Source of the DNA: Thozetella sp. PMI_491
Lineage: Eukaryota; Ascomycota; Sordariomycetes; Chaetosphaeriales; Chaetosphaeriaceae
DNA length: 64,000 nt
Reading direction: 5' to 3'
NCBI GenBank assembly: GCA_021432635.1
Contig: MU270107.1
Span: 62,001 to 126,000 of the forward strand
The position numbers and the translations under genes were made by a program. Positions 32,057-40,793 of this stretch are shown piece by piece (the stretch's first letter is position 1; the number at the start of each line of letters is the position of its first letter). The notes under the pieces were generated by a model. The model was not told where the DNA came from. It saw nothing but the letters and a program-made list of their open reading frames with translations, and made no database searches.

Positions 32057-32078
32057 ATCAACACCTCGGAGCGGCATA

Positions 32079-33080
32079 ATGGCTCCGCTAGTCTTTGCTA
32101 CGCCTCTTCCCCAGTCCAGCAGATCAGAGGTCCTGGAGTGGCGCTTCCCCAAACCCTATCACCAGTACACCCTGACTGGCCGATCCCGGGCAGCATGGCA
32201 TACCTCGTTCGTCATCCCACAGCTGAACCTTCTCCTCGACGCCGGACTCTGTGTCAACAAGCAGCGCCCAAAGCACATATTCCTCACCCACGGGCACAGC
32301 GACCACACACTCCTCACGCCCGCCTTCATTAAGCGTGAAGACCCGCCCGACATCTTCTGCCCCGTGGAGATGAAAGATGCCTTGAATGCCTTCCTCTTGG
32401 CCAAGACCGTGCTAAACAAGGGCGGCTTGTTCACCGCCGAGGAGATTGAGGGCTCGACCGACGTGGCCGACGAAGATGTGGAAGACGACGGGGGCGAAGA
32501 AGAGGGCCAGACAGCACCTGCGCCACAAGGAAAAAGGCGAGGGCCTACGCACGTAACCCACGGGATTCGGGCCGGTGACACTGTGCCACTCCGGAGAACC
32601 GCTAACATAAGTGCAACGGCGTTCGCCTGCGACCATACGGTCCCGTCCCTCGGCTACGTCTTCAGCGTGACCACCCAGAAGCTCAAGGCGGATTACACCG
32701 GGCTGGCTGGTCCGGAAATCAAGCGGCTCCGCGAGCAAGGGGTGCCCATCACAGGCCCCGTCTGCACGCCCATGTTTGCCTTCCTTGGTGATACCCAAGC
32801 CACGACGCTCGCGACCGAGCCCGATTGGCTGAAGAATGGTATACCTGTCGTGATCACGGAGTGCAGCTTCCTTCGCGAGAAGCACCGCGCGCAGGCTCAA
32901 AAGACAAAGCACACAATCTGGGGGGACCTGGAGCCGGTGGTGCGGAAGTGGCCGCGCACGACCTTTGTCATTATGCATTTCAGTCTCAGATACAGCGATA
33001 GTGACGTCAGGCAATTCTTTTCCGAGCTGGAGGACCCCCCAGAAAATATGGTTATCTGGATAGATGGGGAGCCCGAGTGA
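32079..33080 (+). CDS. tRNase Z-like metallo-beta-lactamase-fold hydrolase, 333 aa
   Basis: Intronless, ATG at 32079. The signature THGHSDHT gives the metal ligands His71, His73, Asp75 and His76. Later marks are CDHTVPSLGY, FLGDTQATT (bridging Asp) and the C-terminal HFSLRYSD, the tRNase Z type motif with a final His. The length fits short-form ribonuclease Z rather than the long fungal form. A very acidic insert (about residues 128-146) replaces part of the usual flexible arm region. Short tRNase Z enzymes cut the 3' trailer from pre-tRNA. Fungi usually rely on the long form, so this could be a specialised paralogue, perhaps nuclear or cytosolic; no targeting peptide is obvious. The fold and metal site are sure, RNA substrate less so. 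Confidence 0.85.
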   Translation: MAPLVFATPLPQSSRSEVLEWRFPKPYHQYTLTGRSRAAWHTSFVIPQLNLLLDAGLCVNKQRPKHIFLTHGHSDHTLLTPAFIKREDPPDIFCPVEMKDALNAFLLAKTVLNKGGLFTAEEIEGSTDVADEDVEDDGGEEEGQTAPAPQGKRRGPTHVTHGIRAGDTVPLRRTANISATAFACDHTVPSLGYVFSVTTQKLKADYTGLAGPEIKRLREQGVPITGPVCTPMFAFLGDTQATTLATEPDWLKNGIPVVITECSFLREKHRAQAQKTKHTIWGDLEPVVRKWPRTTFVIMHFSLRYSDSDVRQFFSELEDPPENMVIWIDGEPE

Positions 33081-33151
33081 AGGCGGCACAGTAAAGAAAT
33101 TTCATCCACGACCCTCGGAGGAGGCAGCTAGTGATTAGACTGTACAATACT

Positions 33152-33262
33152 GATACGGAGATCCTGCTGTTTTTGTAAAGAAGTAGTATTGTGTGATGAT
33201 GGGGAAAGAAAGAGCTGTTAATGAGGCCCTTACAGATCTATCCCAACCCCTCGGCATACCGA
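33152..33262 (+). repeat. Direct repeat copy A (partner at 33868-33975)
   Basis: Shares TACGGAGATCC, AGTATTRTGTGATGATG and GGAAAGAAAG, then ACAGATCTWTC and CAACCCYTCGGC, in the same order and orientation as the copy 0.7 kb downstream. I judge about 80 percent identity by eye over roughly 100 bp, with an 8-bp gap. Confidence 0.75.
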
Positions 33263-33424
33263 ATATACCCGTTTTGGGCTGTCAGCACTAGTACGGGGCA
33301 CTGAGTATACATGGGTATCTCCATCGGCAACAAAAGGGGCCTACAGGGTCTAGATAGGCTTGTGGCTCTTGGGGTGACTGGCTAGTTTAAGAGCTGGAAA
33401 GCTTAGTCGGAATCGAAGCTGGCT

Positions 33425-33540
33425 TCGTATCCATCGTCCTATAGCTTGTCGTATCCATCGTCCTATGGCTCGACGTATGCATCGTTGTATCCAGCGTCGT
33501 ATCAGTCGTCGTATCACTCGTCGTATCGGTCGTCGGATAG
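33425..33540 (+). repeat. TCGTAT-rich low-complexity repeat (Ser/Tyr frame)
   Basis: Irregular repeats of TCGTATCCATCGTCC and TCGTATCASTCG. One forward frame reads SYPSSYS-like peptides for about 35 codons and stays open to a stop near 33690, but it has no ATG and a stop lies at 33404. Confidence 0.8.
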
Positions 33541-33867
33541 CTCACTGAGGGGGGAGGGGCGTCGGTCGGATCAGTTGTCGGAGGAGGAATCGTAGTGGTA
33601 TACCAGCAGGGCTCACGAGGCTGGCTGAGCCGCCTGAACTTTCTGGTTAGGGCGCTAGGTAGTCAGCTGGCTGGATCCCTGGACACTTAGCTGGCCGGAT
33701 GGCTGGCCAGGTAGCTGCTCGGGGATAAAAGTTTGTATTACGACTATAACCAGCTATTTTCGTCGAGAATATATATACCGAAGGGAATCGATTGTGGAAA
33801 TCGGTAATTAAGACGGAAATAGTTTAGTATAGTAGTTATTATAATAGAAGGCTTTTTTACTATTATA

Positions 33868-33975
33868 TAATACGGAGATCCCGTTGTTTTTATAGTATTA
33901 TGTGATGATGAGGAAAGAAAGTGTTGTTGGAGAGGCACTCACAGATCTTTCTCAACCCTTCGGCTTATCGCCTTA
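33868..33975 (+). repeat. Direct repeat copy B (partner at 33152-33262)
   Basis: Second, shorter copy of the repeat described at 33152, preceded by an AT-rich stretch. The pair could be remnants of long terminal repeats or of a local duplication. Confidence 0.75.
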
Positions 33976-34451
33976 CCGTAAAAATAACCAATTAAAGGCC
34001 CTAACGCCATATACCCATCTTCCTGCATCAAATACACTGCCCTTTGGCGCTGCTTACGCAGCACGCACCCCTCCGAAGAGCCATGCTGTTGGCAGCTTTC
34101 AAGTCAGCCTGCCCGATACTAGTAGGAAAGATTAGGCATTGCCACGATATAGCTTAGTTGCGAAATGGAAAGTACCTCAGTCTGTGCTGTAATCACTAAA
34201 CCCTAAAAGGCAGGATTGCGAGAACCGCAACATCTAGTTAGAAACAGGGATATACTTGTGGACCGCGCAAAAGTGATCTCGTTCGGGAAGCACCAGTTTT
34301 AATCAGCGATGTCAGATGTCGTCCGAGGGTATGTTTCCCGTCCGGGGACGATATCTACGATCTCTCAGAGTTCGCATTACGCCTTGAATTTCTAGATCCA
34401 AGCTAGCCTCGCATGACCATATACCGTTCCATACCAGCGGTCATAATCTGA

Positions 34452-34472
34452 ATATATATATATATATATATA
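34452..34472. repeat. (AT)10 dinucleotide run
   Basis: Perfect alternating AT, about 110 bp upstream of the NmrA-like start. It might serve as a TATA-like promoter element, but there is no direct evidence for this. Confidence 0.9.
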
Positions 34473-34583
34473 GCCGGAAGGTCGTCCTCTCATTCAGATC
34501 GACCATGCCTTGCCAAACGCCGCAGAGCTCTGTCAGTATTGAGCCCTTCTCTAAGAGTATCCCCTCGCGTTTGTTCCGCCGAG

Positions 34584-35543
34584 ATGCTGGTCGTCATTGC
34601 CGGTGCCACCGGCAACCTAGGCCACCACCTGTGTCGCTCGGCCCTCCGCCGTGGTCACGCAGTCCGCGGGCTCGGCCGAAACCCAGAAAAGCTCGAGGCA
34701 GCCCTGCGGGAGAGACTCGAATCGTTCGTCGTCTCGTCCGGTCACCTCGACAAGTCGGCATACGACAAAGCCTGCGAGGGCGCCGACGCCGTCATTGTGG
34801 CCTTCTCGTCCAACCCCATTCTCGTCCTCGATGCTCAAATGCTGCTCCTCCGGGCGGCCGAGAGTGCCGGCGTCAAGCGCTTCCACGGCTTGTCGTGGAA
34901 CTGCGACTGGAGCAAGAGACCACTTGGCGATCTCATAAGCTATGACCCCATGATCGCGTTCGCAACCCATGCCTTCCAAACCTCTTCGATCCACCCATGC
35001 TACTCCTTCATCGGAGTTCTTTCCAACACTTATTTCGCCGTCCCAGGGGCGGGCCGTCTTGAGGATGATCAGGCTATGTGGGCGCGCCACGGGGACCCAA
35101 AGGAGAATAGACGCACCATCAGGTACGTTGGGTCGCCAGACGCCAAGATGAATTTCACATCCGAGGAAGACGCAGCCGATTTCACTGTGGCCCTCATCAC
35201 CAGCGAGTGTGGTGAGAAAGGTGGCTTCTATCACTTCTGTTCCGATGTCGTCACGCCCAATCAGGTCAAGGAGACGTTCGAGAGAGTTCGGGGCGGAGAA
35301 GTAGAGCTGGTGCAAGTCATGGACCTGGACACCGCCCAAAACTTCATGCATAAAACGAAGGCGGATGCTAAAGCCGCCGGTCCGGGGGCCTATCAGGCTC
35401 AGTGGTGGACCATCGTTGGACTGGAGTATGCCTACTGGATCCCTTCTGGTAGGATCTACTTCGATCCCGTCGATGCAGACAAGTTTTCAGATGTCAGCCG
35501 GACGACGCTCGCCAAGTATATCGAAGACCATGACTATGTATGA
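34584..35543 (+). CDS. NmrA-like / isoflavone-reductase-type NAD(P)-binding protein, 319 aa
   Basis: Intronless. The first conserved Met is at 34584; the frame opens to 34539 only through a TTG. The N-terminus MLVVIAGATGNLG carries the GxxGxxG nucleotide-binding loop (Gly7, Gly10, Gly13), followed by the strand RGLGRNPEKL, whose Arg suggests NADP(H). Later blocks are GADAVIVAFSSNP and AAESAGVKRFHGLSWN, as in NmrA-like and phenylcoumaran reductase-type atypical SDRs. The middle and C-terminal parts are less conserved. Such proteins act as redox sensors or as reductases in secondary metabolism; the catalytic Lys position is not obvious to me. Ends 330 bp before the amine oxidase remnant. Substrate unknown. 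Confidence 0.88.
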   Translation: MLVVIAGATGNLGHHLCRSALRRGHAVRGLGRNPEKLEAALRERLESFVVSSGHLDKSAYDKACEGADAVIVAFSSNPILVLDAQMLLLRAAESAGVKRFHGLSWNCDWSKRPLGDLISYDPMIAFATHAFQTSSIHPCYSFIGVLSNTYFAVPGAGRLEDDQAMWARHGDPKENRRTIRYVGSPDAKMNFTSEEDAADFTVALITSECGEKGGFYHFCSDVVTPNQVKETFERVRGGEVELVQVMDLDTAQNFMHKTKADAKAAGPGAYQAQWWTIVGLEYAYWIPSGRIYFDPVDADKFSDVSRTTLAKYIEDHDYV

Positions 35544-35871
35544 TGAATCGCCCCTTCGATGATTAATGGTGGCTTAACTGCGACGCCTCACTCCTGTTTC
35601 GAAATTTAACCTTAGATGATTATGCTATTCCAAACAAGGACGCGTCGCCAGCCTCAGCCGCTCCTTCCCCTCTCCCTCTTTTGCACCTAAACCACCGACG
35701 CCGTGACTAGAAAAGCTTGTTTTCTCATCCTAGCCCGAACTGACGCGCTTTCGCCTCAACGCGAGAGCAGAAGTGTTGTGTTTTTCGGACTCATGATGTA
35801 CCTCGGACTGAGACTAAATGGTGACCGCAGCCTAATAGGTCCTTAATAATAATAATTACCCTTGAATAAGC

Positions 35872-36465
35872 TCACTGCCGGTTTAAACGATTTAGAGAGG
35901 GGTGGGTGGAAATGTTAGCTTCCTCCTTCTTTGCACCGTTCTCACTACAGCAGCTACCTTGTCCTTCCAGATGTCCATTGCTGGCTACCAGCACGCTCTT
36001 GTTGACCTCTTGAAGTGACGGTGGTACATCAAGAGCCGGGTTGCAAGCAAAAAGTTGGCCGGCTTGAGCTCAATGCGGAATGACAGGGAAATCTTCGACC
36101 CGCGGATTATGCGTCAGACCATAGGTGTGCCGGAAGAAGAGATCCTGACTGCGCACATTCTCTTTCCTCGCGACGTAGTCCGCCACACCATCAATCTCCT
36201 CAAGGCTCTGGTTAGTCCACCGTCCGCCGGCCCATAGGTCGCCGTCCTGGTACCGAGAGACCCAGACGTGATACTCGCCGACGCGTGCACGTCGCCGTGT
36301 CACCGAGCCAGGCCGAGCTAGAATCAGCTGCGAAGGCTGTGGCACAATCTTGAAGCCAACCAGGTTACCTGACACTGGATTTCGCTTGGCCTCGTTCACA
36401 ATCTTGAAGCAACGGTTGCTCTGTAGGCTGGTATCGGCGAGTCCAGCTGGTGCAGTAGTATAGCT
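35872..36465 (-). pseudogene. Copper amine oxidase, C-terminal remnant
   Basis: Reading on the minus strand from about 36465, an open frame gives LADTSLQSNRCFKIVNE, then NPVSGNLVGFKIVPQPSQL, VGEYHVWVSRYQDGDLWAGG, RWTNQSLEE, VADYVARKENVR and GLTHNPRVEDFPV. These are the consecutive C-terminal blocks of copper amine oxidases, including the His of THNPRVEDFP that binds copper. The frame then stops (TGA after VIPH). Similarity resumes in a second frame (IELKPANF) and a third (NPALDVPPSLQEVNKSVLV), ending at a stop at 35872. So at least two frame changes and one stop break the gene, and the N-terminal 500 or so residues, with the TPQ-forming Tyr, are missing. Active enzymes oxidise primary amines to aldehydes, ammonia and peroxide; this copy cannot. 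Confidence 0.87.
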
Positions 36466-36525
36466 TTATCCTACTTTAGGAATCTATCCAAGGTTATCCT
36501 CACGACATTGGCTTCCCTGTCGCTT

Positions 36526-39090
36526 TCAGCCTAGGTTTATTTCTTCTCGTGAAGGTTTGGCTTCCTCCCACTCGCGTTTCTGCAGGCCGATGATACCTTC
36601 TCTATAGCACACCCCAGTCGCTGCATCTCGACGAAACAAAAGGACCGTATGCGATTCCATATCCGGCCCGAAACCAACAGCCGCGAGCAAAAGGATGCCC
36701 TCCTTGCTGCCCGAGTCCCATACCGATCCATCATCCATCGTCATCCTTCGGCTCCTCACCTCTGTTTGGCCCCGGCATTGCTCGCACGAGTCATCATCTT
36801 CGTGATGTTTCTCGAACTCTTTGACTTTTTCGTACTGAAGTGTCGCAGTCTCCGCTGTAAACGTGAGGATTCCTTGAGACCACACTCTCACTATTGCTTG
36901 GCCCGCAGCTTCGTCTTGAACCTCCCAGGGAAGTTCCAAGCTCGTGTGGAAGAACCAGCCCCTTTCTGTCCAGCAATGCAATTTAGGGTATTCAAAGATG
37001 TCGTAAACGACAGCACCGACCCAGCCAGCCCATGACCATGATGGAAAATCGATTGCGGTCTGCCTTGGCTTGGCTCTGTGTCTGTCCAATATCTCTGCTA
37101 CTCCGCTCCAATACCGCGTCTGGGTAGTCCTCCGCTGCATTGGTAGGCTGGAGGAGGACGCAGATCTCCACGCAAGAGCGAAGACCAGATCTACCTGAGG
37201 GAGACCCCAGAAAAACATATAGTGGTTCTTGGATGTGCTAGATATATGGGACAAGAGTCCTTCGAAGGCATGCAAGATGTCTGATTCGTAGGTGAGCTTT
37301 CGCTTGGTGTAGCCTTCGACGTGCTTTGTGTATGCATATAATGTCTGGTCGCTATCGTGATATATGTTCATCAGCTTAGGGTCAAGTTGTGTTCCCAGTA
37401 TCGACTCTTTGAGTTGCTGATGAGGTCTTGCCTCTCCCCATGAGCCCTTGTCACATTGATAGTATACCCTATCGTGTGCAAAAATCAGAAGTCGACGCGA
37501 AAGCTGTTGTTCTTGGTAAGTCCATGCACGGGTCGACCATACAGATCGTGCGAGCTCTGGTGCGGGCTCTTCCAGGGTGAGGAAGATGTTGTCCACGCTG
37601 CCCACCACGGACTGAACGTGGCGCGATCCGGGGTCCAGTCCTCTGAGGCCGGCATCAGCGTTGCTTCCGTCGGCCGCAACTATGGTGAGCTGTGCATGCC
37701 GATATATATTATTCATGGCCGGGAAAGTCTTTGCCTTCTCGTCCTCATCATCTTGAACAATGCAAAGAGCATCCACCCATAGATATCGCTCGCCAATCAT
37801 CTTAGTGACTCGCAAGGCATCCCGGATCGTCTTAGGGAATCTCTTGCGTCTGAATGGGATTATTTCGTCCTCCGTGAGCGGGTCGTGACTCTTGTTGGAT
37901 TTTGTGGTCTGGTAGTTATCAATGCCACCCCAGACATAGCTAAGCGCAACATATCTGCAGAATTTTGGAGCAATGACAATTTTATCCTCATAGACGTCGA
38001 TGACTCTGAATAAGGGTATTGACACTGTAGGATGGGACTTAAGGTCTCGGGCTTTCGCGCGGCAGCCCGCATGATTGTCCTGGCAATCTTGCCACCAACC
38101 TTGAATCAGAGTCGTATCGATCTGGGTGGGAGCTACGGCTCCACGGCCCCCTTCCTTTAGAGCTTCGCCGATGAACGGATCAGTCGTGATAGAAGAAGGA
38201 GACGCATGTAAAACGAATCGCAGGACGACAACATCCCAGAGGCCAACAGCAACCTGCTCATCAGAGCAGAAGCGTGCGCGAAGGACCCACCGATCAGCAT
38301 GGCTTTTGTCAAAAGGATTGTAGCAGTTGATCTCGACTGGTTGCGCATCCTTTGCGATGTGGTCAAACTGATCTTTGGTGGTCTCCATCTTCAACGCAGA
38401 GACGAGCAAGCTGCAGAAAGTGCAGGTCTGTTCATGCTGAAGCGCATGGGCCAGTCCGGGAAGCTTGAATGAAGTGCCGTATCTGCTTAGCGTGTATTTG
38501 CCTCCTAGGCTTGTGGTGATTTCCGTCTCCTTGTCGATCGTGCATACCGTGGAGTCGACAGTCGCCCAGTCGAAAGGTAGCGAATCGAAGAATGCAGTCA
38601 GGTGGTTTCGCCAGTCGTACCGAGCGCACTCACCACAGAGCGCACGGTCATCGCTGCTACCAATGAACTTACGGTAGCGTTCTCGGGTGGTAAAATAGAC
38701 GTCGAAGCTGTACTTGAGAGCCTCAGCGATCTGCTCTCCAAATTGACGGTGCGCGAGCCCGTATCTGGTAGTTTTGATTACTGGCGCGTGCCAATCTTCA
38801 GGTGCGCCGTGAAAAGCTGACTTGAACTCCTTGTCGTTCTGAAGAGCCTGGTGAATCAGGCGCATAGTGAATGATGGTGAAATGTTAAAACTAGGCCAAT
38901 CTGCCTCTGCTCTCTCCGCTATGGCCTGCTTGAATAGTTCATTTCCTTCCTTCATCAAGCGATCAGCTTCATCTAGGTGTGGCTGGATTTTTAGCTTCAC
39001 TTGATTGATTTCATCTTTGCGTTTCTGGTGCTCTTTGGCCCGATCCTGTTTCTTCTTGCTTATCGCCTGCTTTCTCTTGCTCTTTACCAT
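36526..39090 (-). CDS. Large HET-domain protein with basic coiled-coil N-terminus, 854 aa
   Basis: Intronless. The ATG at 39090 is chosen because the frame above it begins with TTG. Residues 1-65 are Lys/Arg/Glu-rich (KSKRKQAISKKKQDRAKEHQ), likely a coiled coil with nuclear-localisation potential. Two Cys pairs, CGECARYDW and CTFCSLL, precede the HET domain, as in many HET proteins. The HET domain (roughly 385-560) shows YVALSYVWGG, RFPKTIRDA, YLWVDALCIVQDDE, MNNIYRHAQLTIVAADG and STRAWTYQEQQLSRR. The C-terminal third has another CEQC pair and no known repeat domain. HET proteins mediate allorecognition and cell death. It is followed downstream by the amine oxidase remnant. Function of the N-terminal extension unknown. 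Confidence 0.9.
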   Translation of the reverse strand: MVKSKRKQAISKKKQDRAKEHQKRKDEINQVKLKIQPHLDEADRLMKEGNELFKQAIAERAEADWPSFNISPSFTMRLIHQALQNDKEFKSAFHGAPEDWHAPVIKTTRYGLAHRQFGEQIAEALKYSFDVYFTTRERYRKFIGSSDDRALCGECARYDWRNHLTAFFDSLPFDWATVDSTVCTIDKETEITTSLGGKYTLSRYGTSFKLPGLAHALQHEQTCTFCSLLVSALKMETTKDQFDHIAKDAQPVEINCYNPFDKSHADRWVLRARFCSDEQVAVGLWDVVVLRFVLHASPSSITTDPFIGEALKEGGRGAVAPTQIDTTLIQGWWQDCQDNHAGCRAKARDLKSHPTVSIPLFRVIDVYEDKIVIAPKFCRYVALSYVWGGIDNYQTTKSNKSHDPLTEDEIIPFRRKRFPKTIRDALRVTKMIGERYLWVDALCIVQDDEDEKAKTFPAMNNIYRHAQLTIVAADGSNADAGLRGLDPGSRHVQSVVGSVDNIFLTLEEPAPELARSVWSTRAWTYQEQQLSRRLLIFAHDRVYYQCDKGSWGEARPHQQLKESILGTQLDPKLMNIYHDSDQTLYAYTKHVEGYTKRKLTYESDILHAFEGLLSHISSTSKNHYMFFWGLPQVDLVFALAWRSASSSSLPMQRRTTQTRYWSGVAEILDRHRAKPRQTAIDFPSWSWAGWVGAVVYDIFEYPKLHCWTERGWFFHTSLELPWEVQDEAAGQAIVRVWSQGILTFTAETATLQYEKVKEFEKHHEDDDSCEQCRGQTEVRSRRMTMDDGSVWDSGSKEGILLLAAVGFGPDMESHTVLLFRRDAATGVCYREGIIGLQKREWEEAKPSREEINLG

Positions 39091-40793
39091 TGTGGGCGGT
39101 TGGGGCAAGACCTGTCGAGGAAATTGATTGTTGGAGCCTCCGATTAAGTAAAGCTGAAAATGGGCAGTCTAGGTTTTGGAGGGAACCTGCTGGATTAAGC
39201 TGCACGTTATTATATCTGCTGAAAATGTCTCACACAAAAAGAGGCCGCTCGCTCGCTTGGCGAGGCGTATCAGCTGCCGGCTGTGACGCGACGCTTCTGG
39301 TTTTAGCATGGAGAGCATTCAGCCCAACACGTGGTCAAATTGCTTCTGGGGACCACTTTGAAGATGGTTTGCGCAACATGGCAGTGCTGCTGCCTACTTT
39401 AGTCTCGTTTCAAGGATTACACTGCCTTGCGCCTGCCTATTGCAAACCTCAGCCTTGAGGTTACTCTGGTGAAAAAGGGATGGGTTTTCCACCCAATGAC
39501 CTTCATTATCATAGCTAGTTAAAGTAAACTTTTATTTAATAGGCTTAATGTCCACATTTATATACAATAGAGAGTAGAGCTACCATATGCCTCTTTTTGT
39601 TCACTATGAACTCAGAATATTATTCTTTTTAGTAACCCTATGACGGCACTTTAGCCTAGAGCCTTAGTTTAACATTTCTACTCTACTCCATATCTATCTC
39701 GCCTATCTAAGGGTGTTCATCCCTAGTTCTCCTTACAATCCTAGAGTCGAATTAGCCTAACTACTCTCATCGCGATGTGCTTAGTCCAGTGGAGATGCGG
39801 GGAAGTGTTAAAGAGAACAATAACAATGCACTCGTTCCGGCCTTCTACAATACCTAGCTCTAGTTTTTGCGGACTACATCTATGTCCACAGCATAGATAT
39901 GACCTACATCCAAAGTTTCGGAGGCCGAGACGTAAAGGTAGTGTGAATTCGGGCGAGGCTAGAGGGCTATTTTGTAGGCGTATACTTGGCAACTCGAAGC
40001 CAAATTTTAACGCGCCCAACGCCACATGCAAAATTTTAATGCGTGCGGCCAGCATTACCAGCGACCTAGATCGACCCAAATGACGATCAAAGATATGTGG
40101 TGTTGACACCCCGCATTCCAGCTTGGCGAAAATCCACAGAAGCGCATACACATATCTTGAGGCGATTGAGACTGGCCGTGAGATATTTGATTCTATCTCT
40201 ATCGAAATTGCCCCATTTCCATAGTTTCGTGGATAAAAGTGAAATCTAAGCTGTCATATGAGCTTCGAGCGATCGAAGGACAACCCCCCTCCCCTCCCCC
40301 GGGATTCAAAGCTCCCCGGAGATGCAAAGCTCCCCGGAGGTGGGAGACTTCCACGGAGCTCAGAAGAAACCCCACAGATCGGAAGAATGTGCAGGCCGGT
40401 GGCTCAGAATAACTACTAGGGGACGTGGAACACGGACGCTTTTCTTTTATGTATGCAAATCCAAATATTGATGCTACGGCTACTATCATGCGACAAATCT
40501 ACGCTCACTATGACCAACAACACATGCCTCGTGCTTTTTTCTATTCTATCCCTAGCCTCTAGTTTTGTAGGAGCGCCCCAGGCGGCCCAGTAAACGGCAT
40601 ATCTAATTATGTCTATCTTGTTCGCATACCTTTCGTAGCCTTTCGTCGATGTAGCAGCCACCATAGATGGCGCAAATCTAGGCGGGTTGTTCGCCGGCGG
40701 CCGGGTCTACGGGCCTGCCTTCCTACCTCGCACGCTGCGCCCCGGGTGTTCTACCGAGCGACAGTGCAGCTCAGATTCTCACCGAGATGGAGA
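39091..40793. other. AT-rich intergenic region, no supported gene
   Basis: The stretch 39480-40230 is visibly AT-richer than its neighbours and full of stops, which fits old, decayed or RIP-mutated sequence. Frames up to 136 codons (39741-40151) have no domain that I recognise. A short tandem repeat lies at 40307-40339. Confidence 0.55.
40307..40339. repeat. 18-bp period tandem duplication
   Basis: CAAAGCTCCCCGGAG occurs at 40307-40321 and again at 40325-40339. A diverged third unit may follow. Confidence 0.85.

Larger units (their letters stand above)
30849..32078. other. Divergent intergenic region ArnA-like / tRNase Z-like
   Basis: A 1.2-kb spacer between divergent starts. It holds a TACCT-rich repeat (31757-31797), a 13-bp tandem duplication (31981-32006) and two hairpins just before the downstream start. 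No gene was recognised. Confidence 0.55.
33081..34583. other. Degenerate repeat-bearing intergenic region
   Basis: This 1.5-kb stretch contains two copies of a diverged direct repeat of about 105 bp, a Ser/Tyr-rich low-complexity frame, short GGCTGG repeats (33655-33720), an AT-rich segment (33770-33870) and an (AT)10 run before the next gene. No intact transposon protein is present. Confidence 0.6.

Noticed and set aside
39741-40151. 136-codon minus-strand frame in the AT-rich region
   Set aside because: No recognisable domain and no splice-consistent extension; region looks decayed.
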